A stretch of 33,508 bases of DNA from Acidocella aquatica (GCF_030160635.1 NZ_BSOS01000098.1:1-33508), one strand, 5' to 3'. Positions 18,749 through 27,911 are shown, counted from the stretch's first letter. Notes: generated by a model from the letters alone, not told the origin. A program made the numbers and translations.

Positions 18749-19567
18749 TCAGGTATCGGGCGATTCCAGGACTGTGCGCAGCGCCTGTGCCGCGGTTGGA
18801 TCTGTTGAGATTTGTTTGCCGTCCAGCATGGTGAGCATTCGAAGCGAGAGGGTATTGCCAAGGCAGACACAGGCGGCGGTGAGCAGATTTTGGGGTGTTA
18901 TACGCATCTCGCGCGCCAGGTTGCGGGCCAGCAGGCGTGCGCGCAATATGCCCGGCAGCGCGCCGTCCGCAACGGGCGGCGTGGTCCATGTTGCGCCTTG
19001 CAGCACGAACAGATTGGCAGCGCTAGCTTCGGCGGCATCGCCTTTGGTGTTGAGCAAAATCGCATCCTCGGCGCCGCGCGCGGCGGCCTCGCGCCGGGCG
19101 ATGATGCTGTCCAGATAGTTGAGAGATTTGATTCGCGAGAGCGGCGAGAATTCGTTGCGGCGGGTGGTCTGGCAGATGACGGCGGAAATCTCTGGTGCGG
19201 CGGCGATGAAGGGGGCTGTGGTGATGAGCAGAGTCGGGTTGGAATTGGCGGGCGGCAGGAGGCCGCGCGGCCCGGTGCCGCGTGTCAGCGTTATGCGCAG
19301 CGTGGCGTCAGAGAGGGCGTTGGCGGTGAGCAATGTACTGATGGCGGTTTGAAACTGCGTGTCGGTGAGCGGCACGGTGAGGCCAAGCGCGGCGGCGCCC
19401 TGGCGTAGCCGCGCCAGATGCAGCGCCACATGCCGCGGGGCGCCGCCGGCTATGCGCAATGTCTCGAATATGCCGTCGCCCAATGTGAAGCCGCGATCGG
19501 CAGGGTCGATGCCGGCGTGCGTAGCCGGGCACAGGGCGCTGTTTAGCCAGATGACCTGGTCAGCCAC
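18749..19567 (-). CDS. pabC: aminodeoxychorismate lyase-type class IV aminotransferase
   Basis: The 272-residue PLP enzyme probably releases pyruvate from 4-amino-4-deoxychorismate to give p-aminobenzoate for folate. DRGFTLGDGIFETLR (24-38) is characteristic, Lys147 in SRIKSLNYL binds PLP, and AEASAANLFVL starts at 179. GTG 19567 is preferred over TTG 19579 because GGAG lies six bases before it. The gene overlaps the end of pabB by eight bases, which supports the PabC role over branched-chain or D-amino-acid aminotransferase, its close relatives. It is the last gene of the nad-pab operon. Confidence 0.82.
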   Translation of the reverse strand: MADQVIWLNSALCPATHAGIDPADRGFTLGDGIFETLRIAGGAPRHVALHLARLRQGAAALGLTVPLTDTQFQTAISTLLTANALSDATLRITLTRGTGPRGLLPPANSNPTLLITTAPFIAAAPEISAVICQTTRRNEFSPLSRIKSLNYLDSIIARREAAARGAEDAILLNTKGDAAEASAANLFVLQGATWTTPPVADGALPGILRARLLARNLAREMRITPQNLLTAACVCLGNTLSLRMLTMLDGKQISTDPTAAQALRTVLESPDT

Positions 19568-20861
19568 CGCAAACTCCAAGCATTGGAGAGGCTTTTATGC
19601 GCATTTCCTCATATTCCGCTTCCGGTTGGCTGTCGGCCACAATGCCGCCGCCGGCCTGCATCAGAACATGGCCGGGGGTTACGATCAATGTCCGGATGAT
19701 GATGGAGCTGTCCATCGCGCCGTCAAAGCCGATCCAGGCGATGGTGCCGCAATAGGGGCCGCGGCGGCAGGGCTCCAGCTCGTCGATGATCTGCATGGCG
19801 CGGATTTTTGGCGCCCCGGTGATTGAGCCGCCGGGCAGGGTGGCGCGCAGAAGGTCCAACGCGCCAAGCCCCGGGCGCAGTCTGCCGGTGATGGCGGAAA
19901 CCAGATGATGCACCGAGGCGAAGCTTTCCACCTGGAGAAATTCAGGCACGCGCACGCTGCCGATTTGCGTGACGCGGCCGATATCGTGGCGGAGCAGATC
20001 GACGATCATCAGATTTTCGGCGCGGTCTTTGGGACTTTCGCCAAGTTCGGTGGCCAGGGCGGCATCCCGCCCCGCGTCGGCGTGGCGGGGTCTGGTGCCT
20101 TTGATCGGCCGGGTTTCGATTTCTCCCGCGGATGACAGGCTGATAAAACGTTCTGGTGATGCACTGAGAAGTGCGAGGCCTTCGCCGCAGTCCAGATAGG
20201 CGGCGAAGGGCGCGGGGCTTGCCGCGCGTAGGGCGAGGTAGAGAGAGGCAGGATCAAGACCGGCGGGGCGCAGGGCGGTGTGCCGCAGGGTGAAATTGGC
20301 CTGATAAATATCGCCCGCGCGGATGTAGGAGAGGATTTGTTCTACCAAAGCAATGTATTCGGCGCGGTCCATGTCCGGCTGCCAATGGAGTTTGGGCAAT
20401 GGCGCGGGTGTGGGCGTTTTGGTCAGGCGGGCGAGGAGGGTATTGGCGCGGGCGGCGGTGTCCTGCCCGGGACGGTCTCGCATGATGAGCCAGCAACGCT
20501 GCGCGGTATGGTCGAAGCCGATGAGCGTGTCGTAAAGGCCGATGACCATATCAGGCAGGTTCAGCGGATTGGCGTGGCGCGATGCCACGGGCTCCAACCC
20601 TAGACCTAGATCATAGCCGAAAAACCCAACGGCGCCGCCGGTGAAGGGCAGGGGGCCGGGGATTTGTTGATGACGTGCCAGTTCGGCCGCCAGCGTGCTG
20701 AGCGAGGCATCGCGCAGGATTTTAAATGGGTCGAGGCAGATATAGCTGAGCTGGCTGCGCGCATCGCCGGTGGCGGCGCTGTCCAAAAACGCGAGGTATG
20801 GTTCCGGCGACAGGGCCGCGAAGCAATCCTGTGGCGCGCGCCAGGGGAGTTCGCGAATCAC
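19560..20861 (-). CDS. pabB: aminodeoxychorismate synthase component I
   Basis: The 433-residue chorismate-binding enzyme turns chorismate and ammonia into 4-amino-4-deoxychorismate. PIKGT at 252-256 carries the lysine characteristic of PabB (Lys254), and AENLMIVDLLRHD (281-293), TLPGGSITGAPK (341-352) and the C-terminal GGGIVADSQPEAEYEE follow family order. No glutaminase (PabA) gene is in the window, so ammonia or a PabA encoded elsewhere must be used. The start is a GTG at 20861, eight bases after the nadC stop, without a clear ribosome-binding site, which suggests coupling to nadC translation. It overlaps pabC. Confidence 0.9.
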   Translation of the reverse strand: MIRELPWRAPQDCFAALSPEPYLAFLDSAATGDARSQLSYICLDPFKILRDASLSTLAAELARHQQIPGPLPFTGGAVGFFGYDLGLGLEPVASRHANPLNLPDMVIGLYDTLIGFDHTAQRCWLIMRDRPGQDTAARANTLLARLTKTPTPAPLPKLHWQPDMDRAEYIALVEQILSYIRAGDIYQANFTLRHTALRPAGLDPASLYLALRAASPAPFAAYLDCGEGLALLSASPERFISLSSAGEIETRPIKGTRPRHADAGRDAALATELGESPKDRAENLMIVDLLRHDIGRVTQIGSVRVPEFLQVESFASVHHLVSAITGRLRPGLGALDLLRATLPGGSITGAPKIRAMQIIDELEPCRRGPYCGTIAWIGFDGAMDSSIIIRTLIVTPGHVLMQAGGGIVADSQPEAEYEEMRIKASPMLGVCGG

Positions 20862-20869
20862 TGGGTATG

Positions 20870-21715
20870 TCAGCTCACGCGCACAAAATCGAGGCCGATA
20901 TCCAGCACCTTCGCGCTATGGGTCAGCCAGCCGGCGGAGATCAGGTCTACCCCGGTCTCGGCGATGCCGGCGGCGCTCGCTGGGGTGATTCTTCCTGAAG
21001 CCTCGGCAATGGCTTTGCCATCGATCATCGCCACGGCCTGGCGAAGCTGCGTGGTATCCATATTGTCCAGCAGCACGGCATCCGCGCCCTCACGCAGGAC
21101 CTCCTGCAATTGTTCCAGCGTATCCACCTCGATTTCAATTTTCACCAGATGCCCGGCCATTCGTTTGGCGGCACGCAGGGCGGGGATAATGCCCCCGGCG
21201 AGGGCGATGTGGTTATCCTTGATGAGAATTGCATCATCAAGGCCGAAGCGGTGATTGGCGCCGCCGCCGCAACGCACGGCATATTTCTGCGCGAAGCGCA
21301 GCCCCGGCGTGGTTTTGCGTGTGCAGGTGATGCGCGCCTTGGTGTGTTTTATGGCGTCGGCAATGCCGCGTGTGGCGGTGGCGATGCCCGAAAGCGGGCC
21401 AAGGAAATTCAGCGCGACACGTTCGCCGGTTAAAATTCCTCGCGCGGAGCCGGAGATTTCAGCAATCACCTCGCCGGGGGCGACGCGCGAGGCATCGGGC
21501 AGCCGGACATTGAAGTTGACCGAAGGGTCCACCATGGCGAAAGCGGCGCGGGCAAAATCCAGCCCCGCGACCACACCGGGATCGCGCGCGACCAAGGTGC
21601 AGACCGCCCGACGCTCGGATGGGACGACAGCCTCGGTGGTAATATCCCCGGCGCGGCCAAGGTCTTCCAGCAATCCGGCGCGCACGGCCTGTTCAACGAG
21701 AAGATACGGGATCAT
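20870..21715 (-). CDS. nadC: nicotinate-nucleotide pyrophosphorylase (carboxylating)
   Basis: The 281-residue quinolinate phosphoribosyltransferase makes nicotinate mononucleotide from quinolinate and PRPP. GER at 97-99, TRKTTPGLR (132-140), [11 protein letters not shown] (149-159) and KDNH (166-169) are the expected substrate-binding stretches, and EVDTLEQ and VLLDNM complete the barrel. The ATG overlaps the nadB stop codon by four bases (ATGA), so it is translationally coupled. The length is normal. Confidence 0.95.
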   Translation of the reverse strand: MIPYLLVEQAVRAGLLEDLGRAGDITTEAVVPSERRAVCTLVARDPGVVAGLDFARAAFAMVDPSVNFNVRLPDASRVAPGEVIAEISGSARGILTGERVALNFLGPLSGIATATRGIADAIKHTKARITCTRKTTPGLRFAQKYAVRCGGGANHRFGLDDAILIKDNHIALAGGIIPALRAAKRMAGHLVKIEIEVDTLEQLQEVLREGADAVLLDNMDTTQLRQAVAMIDGKAIAEASGRITPASAAGIAETGVDLISAGWLTHSAKVLDIGLDFVRVS

Positions 21716-23178
21716 GCGGCCAGTCCTGTTGCGGTGAGGTCGGAGAGATTGATGGTGGAGGAAATTGCCTGCGCCGCATCGGTGCCGGGGAAATCGGTGC
21801 GGGTATGCGCGCCGCGGCTCTCGCGCCGGCGCAGGGCCGAGAGCGCCATGAGCAGCGCGACCAGGGCCGGGCCGGAATGCGCCGCGAGCGGCCGCAATTG
21901 CGCAATGGCGGATTGAAGCCCCCGCGCATTGCGGTAAATACCAAGATATTGACTACAAATTTCTCTAACAAGGGGCGAGGCTTCGGGAATCTGCAGTAAG
22001 GCTGGCGTGGCTTTGCTGGTGTGTATTGTCCGCCCGCTGATCGCCTGTGCCGCGATCCGCCCTGTGACCATTGCCTCCAGCAGAGAATTGCTGGCCAGGC
22101 GGTTGGCGCCGTGCAGCCCGGTTGCGGCGGCTTCGCCACAGGCGAACAGGCCCGCCACGCTGCTTTCGCAATCGGCGTTCACCGCAATGCCGCCCATGTG
22201 ATAATGCGCGGCGGGGCGCACCGGAATCGGCTGGGTGGCGGGGTCGATCCCCTGTGCGCGGCAGGTGCTGAAAATGCCGGGGAATTTCTCCGGCGATACA
22301 GTGCGGGCATCGAGAAAAACACTGTCATCCTCAGCGTATTTTGCAGCCACCGCGCGCGCGACGATATCGCGCGCGGCGAGGTCGCCCCCCTGCATGAAGC
22401 GCGCACCCGCGTTATCGATGAACACGGCGCCTTCGCCGCGCACGGCCTCGCTCACCAGGGGCATCGGGTCCAACCCGCAGGCCAGAGCCGTGGGGTGGAA
22501 CTGCACGAATTCCATGTCGCGCAAATTCGCCCCGGCGCGCGCCGCCAGCGCCAGCCCGGCGCCGGTGGCGTGCAGCGGGTTGGTGGTATGCGCGAACAAC
22601 CCGCCCACGCCGCCGGTGGCGATCACCGCGCAATCGGTGGGGATGGTCAGCGGGCCGGCGGGGGTTGCGGCATTCACGGCGCAAAGGCGGTTGTCGTGCA
22701 CGGCAAGCCCGGCTGCCTGTGTATGTTCTGATATCGTAATATTTTTCGCCGCGCGGGCGGCGTTGATCAACACGCGCATGACCTCGGCGCCGGTCGCGTC
22801 CTTGGCGTGGACGATACGGCGGCGCGCGTGTGCTGCTTCCAGGCCCAGCGCCAGGGTGCCGTCGGCATTGCGGCCAAAATCCGCGCCGTGGCGGGTGAGA
22901 AACTCAATCACCCAAGGGCCGGCCTCGATGATCCGCCGGGCCACCGCGGCGTCACAGAGTCCGGCGCCAGCACTTAAGGTGTCCTGCGTGTGCAGGGCAA
23001 AATCATCGTCAGGCCCGACGGCGGCGGCGATGCCGCCCTGCGCCCAGCCGCTCGCCGTCTCAACCCCCAGCGCGCCGCCGCAGAGCAGCACAACCGGGCG
23101 CGGCGCCAGGCAGAGCGCCGCCATCAACCCCGCCGCGCCGGCGCCGATGATGACCGGGCTGGCGTGCGGCGCGCTCAT
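21712..23178 (-). CDS. nadB: L-aspartate oxidase
   Basis: The 488-residue flavoprotein oxidises L-aspartate to iminoaspartate, which NadA condenses with dihydroxyacetone phosphate. GAGAAG at 12-17 is the FAD-binding turn, [11 protein letters not shown] follows near residue 43, HPTALACG and RYHMGGI-like ([10 protein letters not shown]) stretches mark the substrate site, and [14 protein letters not shown] binds FAD near the C-terminal third. It shares a 4-base ATGA overlap with both nadA and nadC. The C-terminal helical domain is somewhat short but contains the usual [13 protein letters not shown]. Confidence 0.95.
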   Translation of the reverse strand: MSAPHASPVIIGAGAAGLMAALCLAPRPVVLLCGGALGVETASGWAQGGIAAAVGPDDDFALHTQDTLSAGAGLCDAAVARRIIEAGPWVIEFLTRHGADFGRNADGTLALGLEAAHARRRIVHAKDATGAEVMRVLINAARAAKNITISEHTQAAGLAVHDNRLCAVNAATPAGPLTIPTDCAVIATGGVGGLFAHTTNPLHATGAGLALAARAGANLRDMEFVQFHPTALACGLDPMPLVSEAVRGEGAVFIDNAGARFMQGGDLAARDIVARAVAAKYAEDDSVFLDARTVSPEKFPGIFSTCRAQGIDPATQPIPVRPAAHYHMGGIAVNADCESSVAGLFACGEAAATGLHGANRLASNSLLEAMVTGRIAAQAISGRTIHTSKATPALLQIPEASPLVREICSQYLGIYRNARGLQSAIAQLRPLAAHSGPALVALLMALSALRRRESRGAHTRTDFPGTDAAQAISSTINLSDLTATGLAA

Positions 23179-24143
23179 TTAACGGCGAGCATACGCTCGA
23201 CAGACTGACGCGCGCGTTCCATCAGGGCTGGTTCAATTTCCACCTGTGTCTGCATTGTCTCCAGGCATGCGCGGATGTTCGGCAGCGTGATGCGCTTCAT
23301 GTGCGGGCAGAGGTTGCAGGGGCGGATAAACTCGGTGCCCGGATGGCCGATAGCGACGTTGTCACTCATCGAACATTCGGTGATCAGCACCACGCGGGCG
23401 GGTTTTTCGCGCGCGACATAATCGCTCATGGCGGCGGTGGAGCCTGCAAAATCGGAGACCGCGACCACTTCCGGCGGGCATTCGGGGTGCGCGAGCACGG
23501 TGATACCGGGGTGGGCAGCGCGCAGATCGGCGATCTCCTGCGGGTTGAAGCGCTCGTGTACTTCGCAATGCCCGGCCCAGGTGATGATTTTCACATTGGT
23601 CTGCGCCGCGATGTTCTGCGCCAGATATTCGTCGGGCAGCATGATGACTTCCGGCACGCCCAGGCTCTCGACGATTTTTTTCGCATTGCCCGAGGTGCAG
23701 CAGATATCGGATTCTGCCTTCACCGCCGCCGAGGTGTTCACATAGGCGACCACCGGCACGCCGGGGTGGCGCTGGCGCAGGAGCTTGATGTCGTCAGCGG
23801 TGATGCTATCGGCGAGCGAGCAGCCCGCGCGCGTGTCGGGGATCAGCACGGTCTTTGTAGGGTTCAGCAGTTTCGCGGTTTCCGCCATGAAATGCACACC
23901 GGCCAGCACGATCACGTCGGCATCGACGTTCATCGCCTCGCGCGCCAGCAGCAGGCTGTCGCCCACGATATCCGCAACGCCGTGGAAAATTTCTGGTGTT
24001 TGGTAGTTATGCGCCAGAATCACAGCGTTGCGCTCGCGCTTGAGGCGGTTGATCGCCTCGATATCAGGCGAGAACAGCGCCCATTCGACGGGGGGGATCA
24101 CGCGGCTGACGCGCTGGTAGAGCTGGGTTAGGTCCAACGGCAT
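23175..24143 (-). CDS. nadA: quinolinate synthase
   Basis: The 322-residue iron-sulfur enzyme makes quinolinate from iminoaspartate and dihydroxyacetone phosphate. AHNYQTPEI (44-52), DSLLLA, the three probable 4Fe-4S ligands Cys108 (AGCSLAD), Cys193 (GHCEVHERF) and Cys279 (CNLCPHMK), and AHPECPPEV (218-226) are present. ATG 24143 is chosen because GGA lies seven bases upstream and homology begins here. Two in-frame ATG codons at 24173 and 24164 fall inside a palindromic operator-like site. It is the first structural gene of nadABC-pabBC, downstream of a promoter, a terminator-like hairpin and two palindromes. Confidence 0.95.
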   Translation of the reverse strand: MPLDLTQLYQRVSRVIPPVEWALFSPDIEAINRLKRERNAVILAHNYQTPEIFHGVADIVGDSLLLAREAMNVDADVIVLAGVHFMAETAKLLNPTKTVLIPDTRAGCSLADSITADDIKLLRQRHPGVPVVAYVNTSAAVKAESDICCTSGNAKKIVESLGVPEVIMLPDEYLAQNIAAQTNVKIITWAGHCEVHERFNPQEIADLRAAHPGITVLAHPECPPEVVAVSDFAGSTAAMSDYVAREKPARVVLITECSMSDNVAIGHPGTEFIRPCNLCPHMKRITLPNIRACLETMQTQVEIEPALMERARQSVERMLAVK

Positions 24144-24154
24144 GATACATCCAG

Positions 24155-24175
24155 TAATGCTCATAATGAGCATAA
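24155..24175. promoter_or_regulatory. nad operator-like palindrome, proximal copy
   Basis: TAATGCTCA and TGAGCATAA flank the three bases TAA. The inner 17 bases form a perfect palindrome. It lies 12 bases before the nadA start codon, downstream of the hairpin, so a bound repressor would act as a roadblock or sit on a second, weak promoter. Confidence 0.7.
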
Positions 24176-24184
24176 ATGAGTCAG

Positions 24185-24205
24185 AAAAAAACGGGCAGCC
24201 GCCCG
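24185..24205 (-). terminator. intrinsic-terminator-like hairpin in the nadA leader
   Basis: On the minus strand CGGGC, loop GGCT, and GCCCG are followed by seven T. The stem is only 5 bp but perfect and GC-only. It lies between the nad promoter and nadA, so it is either the terminator of the regulator gene or an attenuator of the nad operon. Confidence 0.6.
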
Positions 24206-24217
24206 GTTGTGCATCCC

Positions 24218-24247
24218 CTTATACTAAGCATGAGCATAACTCGTCAA
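24218..24247 (-). promoter_or_regulatory. nad operon promoter overlapped by distal operator
   Basis: On the minus strand TTGACG (24247-24242) and TATAAG (24223-24218) are 18 bases apart, or GTATAA at 17. The -35 contains the TGA stop of the regulator gene. The 21-bp palindrome at 24219-24239 (TTATACTAA, GCA, TGAGCATAA on the plus strand) covers the spacer and -10, in the right place for repression. Confidence 0.65.
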
Positions 24248-25181
24248 GCGCGGGCGAGCGGGGGCTTGGTGCCGGCGTAGGCGCGTTCCTGGAGGATATC
24301 GGCGCGGAACCTGAACAGCTTGGCGGGGCGCCCGCCGGTGGCTTCGGCCATCTGGCCGGTTTCCTCGACCAGCTCCTGTTGCTCGACCAGGCGGCGGAAA
24401 TTCTGCTTGTGCAGGAGCTGTCCGGCCAGGGCCTCGACGCTGCGTTGCAGGTCCAGCAGGGTGAAGTTGGGCGGCATCAGCTCAAACACCACCGGGCGAT
24501 AGGTGATTTTGGCGCGCAGCCGGGCGATGCCGGTGGCCAGGATCCGCCGGTGGTCCTGGCGCATGGCTTGGCCCAGCCGGGGGGCTGGGGTGGTGTGGCA
24601 GGCAATGCCGTCGCGCGCGGCCTCGGCCACCAGCCCGGCCTCATAGAGCAGCTCGTAGCGTTGCAGCACCAGCTCCTCGTTCCAGCGCCGGCCTTCCAGG
24701 CCAAAGGCGATCGCGGCGCGTTGTTTGCGCGCGCGGCGCTCCGCCGGGCTTGCGCCGGCCAGGGCCCAGGCGCGCAGCGCGGCGGGGAGGGGGGGGGCAG
24801 ATCCGCGCCCTGGCGGTGGTCCTCCCAGGGAAAATAATCGTACCAGTCGCGCCAGCTTGCGCCACCCTCCAGGGTTTTTGGCTGTTCGCGGGTCAGCGCC
24901 AGGTAGGAGATGGAGATCGCCCGGCCGAAGCCGCCAAGGGCGGCGTTGCGGTCGTTATCGGCGAATGTGTAGAGCTGTTCGACATAGCCCAGCGGGTGGT
25001 GCGTCTGCCGCTCCACCCATGAGCGCGTGCCCGCCTGCAGCGAGCGATGCTCCGGCGAGAGCGGGCCTGAGGGCAGGGAGGTGCCGTCAGCGATGGTCAG
25101 CACGCGCGGCGTGCCGGCGGTGACCGCCACCAAAACGGCAATCAGCTCAGCGCTTACGGAACTTGGCCGGTTTTCGGGCAT
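24244..25181 (-). pseudogene. NadQ/NrtR-like Nudix-family NAD regulator, frameshifted at a G9 run
   Basis: Two frames together encode one protein of about 312 residues. The first (25181 to about 24790) has ELIAVLVAVTAGTPRVLTIA, HPLGYVEQLYTFADNDRN and WYDYFPWEDHRQG, typical of the non-catalytic Nudix domain of COG4111 (NadQ). The second (about 24790 to 24244) has LRAWALAGASPAERRARK, LLYEAGLV and an NrtR-like winged helix, with YRPVVFELMPPNFTLLDLQ, LLHKQNFRR and RPAKLFRF. The frames meet at nine G (plus strand 24789-24797); seven or ten would restore one frame. This may be a sequencing error, a real mutation or slippage. It lies directly upstream of nadA, and its stop codon is part of the nad promoter. 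Such proteins repress NAD synthesis genes in response to NAD-related metabolites. Confidence 0.8.
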
Positions 25182-25325
25182 ACGATCATTTCGCAGATAG
25201 CGGCGGGCGCTGGCAAGGGCCGCCCCGGCGGGTGCGAGCATTGAAAATCCGCCCCGAGGCAATATGTATCGCCTGCGGCGGCTTGAACCAGCCGCGCGTA
25301 ATATAACATCATGAAGGGGAACAGT

Positions 25326-25871
25326 ATGGCGGACGCGATTTATGACATTCCGTTGAAAAGCATCGATGGCAAGGCCACAAACCTTGGCGATTATAAGGGC
25401 AAGGTGCTGCTGGTGGTGAATGTCGCCTCCAAATGCGGGCTGACCCCGCAGTATGAGGGCCTGCAGAAGCTCTATGCTGAGAAGCGTGATGCCGGGCTGG
25501 AAGTGCTGGGCTTCCCCGCGAATAATTTCAAGGAGCAGGAACCGGGGAGCGAGGCGGAGATCGCGAGCTTCTGCAGCACCACCTACAATGTCGAATTCCC
25601 GCTGTTCAGCAAAGTCTCGGTGGTGGGTGAGGGCAAGCATCCGTTATATGAGGCGCTGACCGCGGCCAAGCCGCAGGCTGAGGGCGGGGATGCCTTCCGC
25701 ACCCGGCTTGAAGGCTTTGGCATCGCCACCAACCCGGCGCCCGAGGTGCTATGGAATTTCGAGAAATTCGTGGTTGGCCGTAATGGTGAAGTTGTCGCGC
25801 GGTTCACGCCGGATGTGGGCGCTGATGACCCGCGCCTGCGCGCCGCGCTGGATGCCGCGCTGGCGGCCTAA
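25326..25871 (+). CDS. glutathione peroxidase family, probably thioredoxin-dependent
   Basis: The 181-residue peroxidase reduces hydrogen peroxide or lipid hydroperoxides. Cys37 (VASKCGLTPQY), Gln71, Trp143 and Asn144 (WNFEKF) form the catalytic tetrad, with cysteine rather than selenocysteine. A second cysteine, Cys83 in FCSTTYNVEFP, is at the usual resolving position of 2-Cys, thioredoxin-using members. The ATG at 25326 has AAGGGG six bases upstream; an ATG at 25311 is less well placed. It is monocistronic by layout and divergent from the NAD regulator gene. Confidence 0.92.
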   Translation: MADAIYDIPLKSIDGKATNLGDYKGKVLLVVNVASKCGLTPQYEGLQKLYAEKRDAGLEVLGFPANNFKEQEPGSEAEIASFCSTTYNVEFPLFSKVSVVGEGKHPLYEALTAAKPQAEGGDAFRTRLEGFGIATNPAPEVLWNFEKFVVGRNGEVVARFTPDVGADDPRLRAALDAALAA

Positions 25872-25880
25872 ACTAAGAGG

Positions 25881-26096
25881 TTAGTGATACGCGTATTGGC
25901 AGTCGCTGGCCTCGGTGAGGCTGGCGGTTGTTTTGCCGGGCGCCGGCGCGGTGGCAACTTCAATCGCCCGCGCGGCGGCGAACAGCGGGTTCACTTGTGG
26001 CGCGGCAGCGTTCAGGTTCGGCGTTATTTGGGCAGGCCGGTGGAAGCGCGGCACGGCCCACAGGATAAACCCGTAGGATGTCTTTGTTGTCATCAT
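25881..26096 (-). CDS. possible small hypothetical protein
   Basis: A 71-codon frame starts MMTTKTSYGFILWAVPRFHR and ends EASDCQYAYH. Third positions are GC-rich, as in neighbouring genes, and a GGGG precedes the start by five bases. No domain, signal peptide or family is recognised. It lies in the 361-base interval between the peroxidase and the SDR gene, which otherwise shows nothing supportable, so a chance frame is a real possibility. Confidence 0.3.
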   Translation of the reverse strand: MMTTKTSYGFILWAVPRFHRPAQITPNLNAAAPQVNPLFAAARAIEVATAPAPGKTTASLTEASDCQYAYH

Positions 26097-26232
26097 GGAT
26101 ACCCCAAGGTTGCGGCGCTCATTTAGGCGGCCACATCCGGGTTGTATAGTGAATTTTTGTGATAAAATCATTAAGAATCAGATAATTAACGAAATGCACC
26201 CAAGCCCTCCGGCGCCCTCAAACGGGTGGGGC

Positions 26233-26970
26233 TCAGGTTTGCGAAGGCTTTCCCGGTACGCGGGCGAACAGCGATTTCGGCGCCAGATTGGCCACCCGGG
26301 CCAGGGCGGCGAACCACCAGGGAAAAGTGATGAAGGCGCGCCCGGCCGCGATGCCCCTGATGATCCGCCGTGCGGCTTCGCCGGCATCGAGCATGCCCGG
26401 CATGGGATAGGGATTTTGCGCGGTCATCGGTGTGCGGATGAAGCCGGGGCGCACCAGGGTTAAGGCGATGCCCTCGCGCGCGGCACCTGGGGCGGCGGCG
26501 CGCACCCAGCAGTCCAGCGCGGCCTTGGCGGCGCTATAGGCGGGGGAGGTGGGCAGCGCGATCAGCCCGGCGATGGAGCCGATAATGGCGATGCGTGGCG
26601 TTTTGCGCGCCATCGCGGGCAAAATGGTGTTGAACACGCCATCCAGGTCGGTCGCGAACACGCGGCGGATCTGCTCGTCCCGCTCACGGTGGGCCCGGCC
26701 CGGCCCGGCGGAGACCCCGGCATTGGCGATCATCAGGTCAAGTTCTTCCAGCCCCGCCACCCAGTCAGCCATCGCGGCGCGGTCGGTGACATCAGCGATG
26801 GTTTGCGTGACCCGCGCGCCCTTGGCCTGCGCGGCGGCGGCGGTTTGGGCGAGGCGCGCAACATTGCGCCCGGCCAGGTGCAGCGTGACGCCGGGTGCGG
26901 CGTAGCCCAGGGCAAGGGCCTGCCCCAGCCCGCTGGATGCCCCGGTGATCGCGATGGTCTGATACTGCAT
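26233..26970 (-). CDS. SDR-family NAD(P)-dependent oxidoreductase
   Basis: The 245-residue enzyme has TGASSGLG at 9-16, NAG at 83-85 and catalytic Ser132, Tyr145 and Lys149. Arg35 in AGRN suggests NADP preference. The C-terminal stretch GIAAGRAFITFPWWFAALARV is hydrophobic and typical of SDRs of the DltE/YqjQ-like group, which may touch the membrane. The ATG at 26970 has no strong ribosome-binding site. It is divergent from yicC with only 38 bases between. The substrate cannot be predicted. Confidence 0.8.
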   Translation of the reverse strand: MQYQTIAITGASSGLGQALALGYAAPGVTLHLAGRNVARLAQTAAAAQAKGARVTQTIADVTDRAAMADWVAGLEELDLMIANAGVSAGPGRAHRERDEQIRRVFATDLDGVFNTILPAMARKTPRIAIIGSIAGLIALPTSPAYSAAKAALDCWVRAAAPGAAREGIALTLVRPGFIRTPMTAQNPYPMPGMLDAGEAARRIIRGIAAGRAFITFPWWFAALARVANLAPKSLFARVPGKPSQT

Positions 26971-27008
26971 ATGGGCAGCGTAGCAGCCTCCTGCTAAGAG
27001 GCCAGCCT

Positions 27009-27911
27009 ATGAACGCAAAAACCTCAATCGCCTCGATGACCGGCTTCTCGCGCACCCACGGGCAGGCCGGCCCCGTCTCCTGGGTATGGGAGCTGCGCAG
27101 CGTCAACGGCAAGGGGCTGGATATCAAGCTCCGCCTGCCCGGCGGGTTGGACGCGCTGGAGTTCCCCCTGCGTGACCTGGCCGCCAAGCGGCTGAAGCGC
27201 GGGAATGTTTCCGGTACGCTTACCCTAAAGCGCGATGCGGTCTCGGGCATGATGCCTGATCTCGCGGTGCTGGAGCGGATCAAGGAGCTGGCGATTGATC
27301 TGGCGGATAATATCCCCGGCGCGTTGCCGCCGCGTGCCGAGCTGCTGCTGGGGCTGCCGGGCGTGATGCGCAGTGTCTCCGCGCAGGATGATACCGAGGA
27401 GGAACAGGCCGCCCTGGCCGCCGCCGTGCAGGCGGGGTTTGCCGAGGCGCTGGCGCAGCTGGCGGAGGCGCGGGAAGGCGAGGGGGCGCGGTTGGCTGGT
27501 ATTGCCGCGGCGCTGCTGGGCGAGATCGAGGCGCTGCACGCCGCCGCCGCGGTGGAGGCCGCGACGCAGCCGGCCCTGCACAAGGCCCGGCTGACCGCGC
27601 AGCTGGCGGAGATTCTGGGTGCCACACCGGCGTTGCCGGAGGAGCGGATCGCTCAGGAAATCGCGCTGCTGACGACAAAATCGGACGTGCGCGAAGAGCT
27701 GGACCGGCTGCAAGCGCATATCGGCGCCGCGCGCGCGCTGCTGGCCGAAGGGGCGGGTATCGGGCGCAAGCTTGATTTTTTGATGCAGGAGTTCAACCGC
27801 GAGGCGAATACGCTATGCAGCAAATCCACTTCGCTGGCGCTCACCTCCATCGGGCTTTCGCTAAAGGCCGCGATTGAGCAGCTGCGCGAGCAGGTGCAGA
27901 ACATTGAGTAA
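27009..27911 (+). CDS. YicC/YloC-family endoribonuclease
   Basis: The 300-residue protein belongs to the YicC family, linked to RNA decay and stationary-phase survival in enterobacteria. It begins with the hallmark SMTGFSR followed by ELRSVNGKGLDIKLRLP near residues 29-45, and ends with the conserved C-terminal domain REELDRLQAHI, GRKLDFLMQEFNREANTLCSKS (in two stretches). AGAGG lies eight bases before the ATG. It overlaps gmk by eight bases, the common yicC-gmk arrangement of alphaproteobacteria. Confidence 0.93.
   Translation: MNAKTSIASMTGFSRTHGQAGPVSWVWELRSVNGKGLDIKLRLPGGLDALEFPLRDLAAKRLKRGNVSGTLTLKRDAVSGMMPDLAVLERIKELAIDLADNIPGALPPRAELLLGLPGVMRSVSAQDDTEEEQAALAAAVQAGFAEALAQLAEAREGEGARLAGIAAALLGEIEALHAAAAVEAATQPALHKARLTAQLAEILGATPALPEERIAQEIALLTTKSDVREELDRLQAHIGAARALLAEGAGIGRKLDFLMQEFNREANTLCSKSTSLALTSIGLSLKAAIEQLREQVQNIE

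Noticed and set aside
23301-24131. A 276-codon plus-strand frame
   Set aside because: It is the antisense of nadA. Its histidine- and glycine-rich translation is typical of a shadow frame.
24155-24173. Earlier ATG codons at 24173 and 24164 as the nadA start
   Set aside because: They fall inside the palindrome, lack a ribosome-binding site and precede the conserved N-terminus; 24143 fits better.
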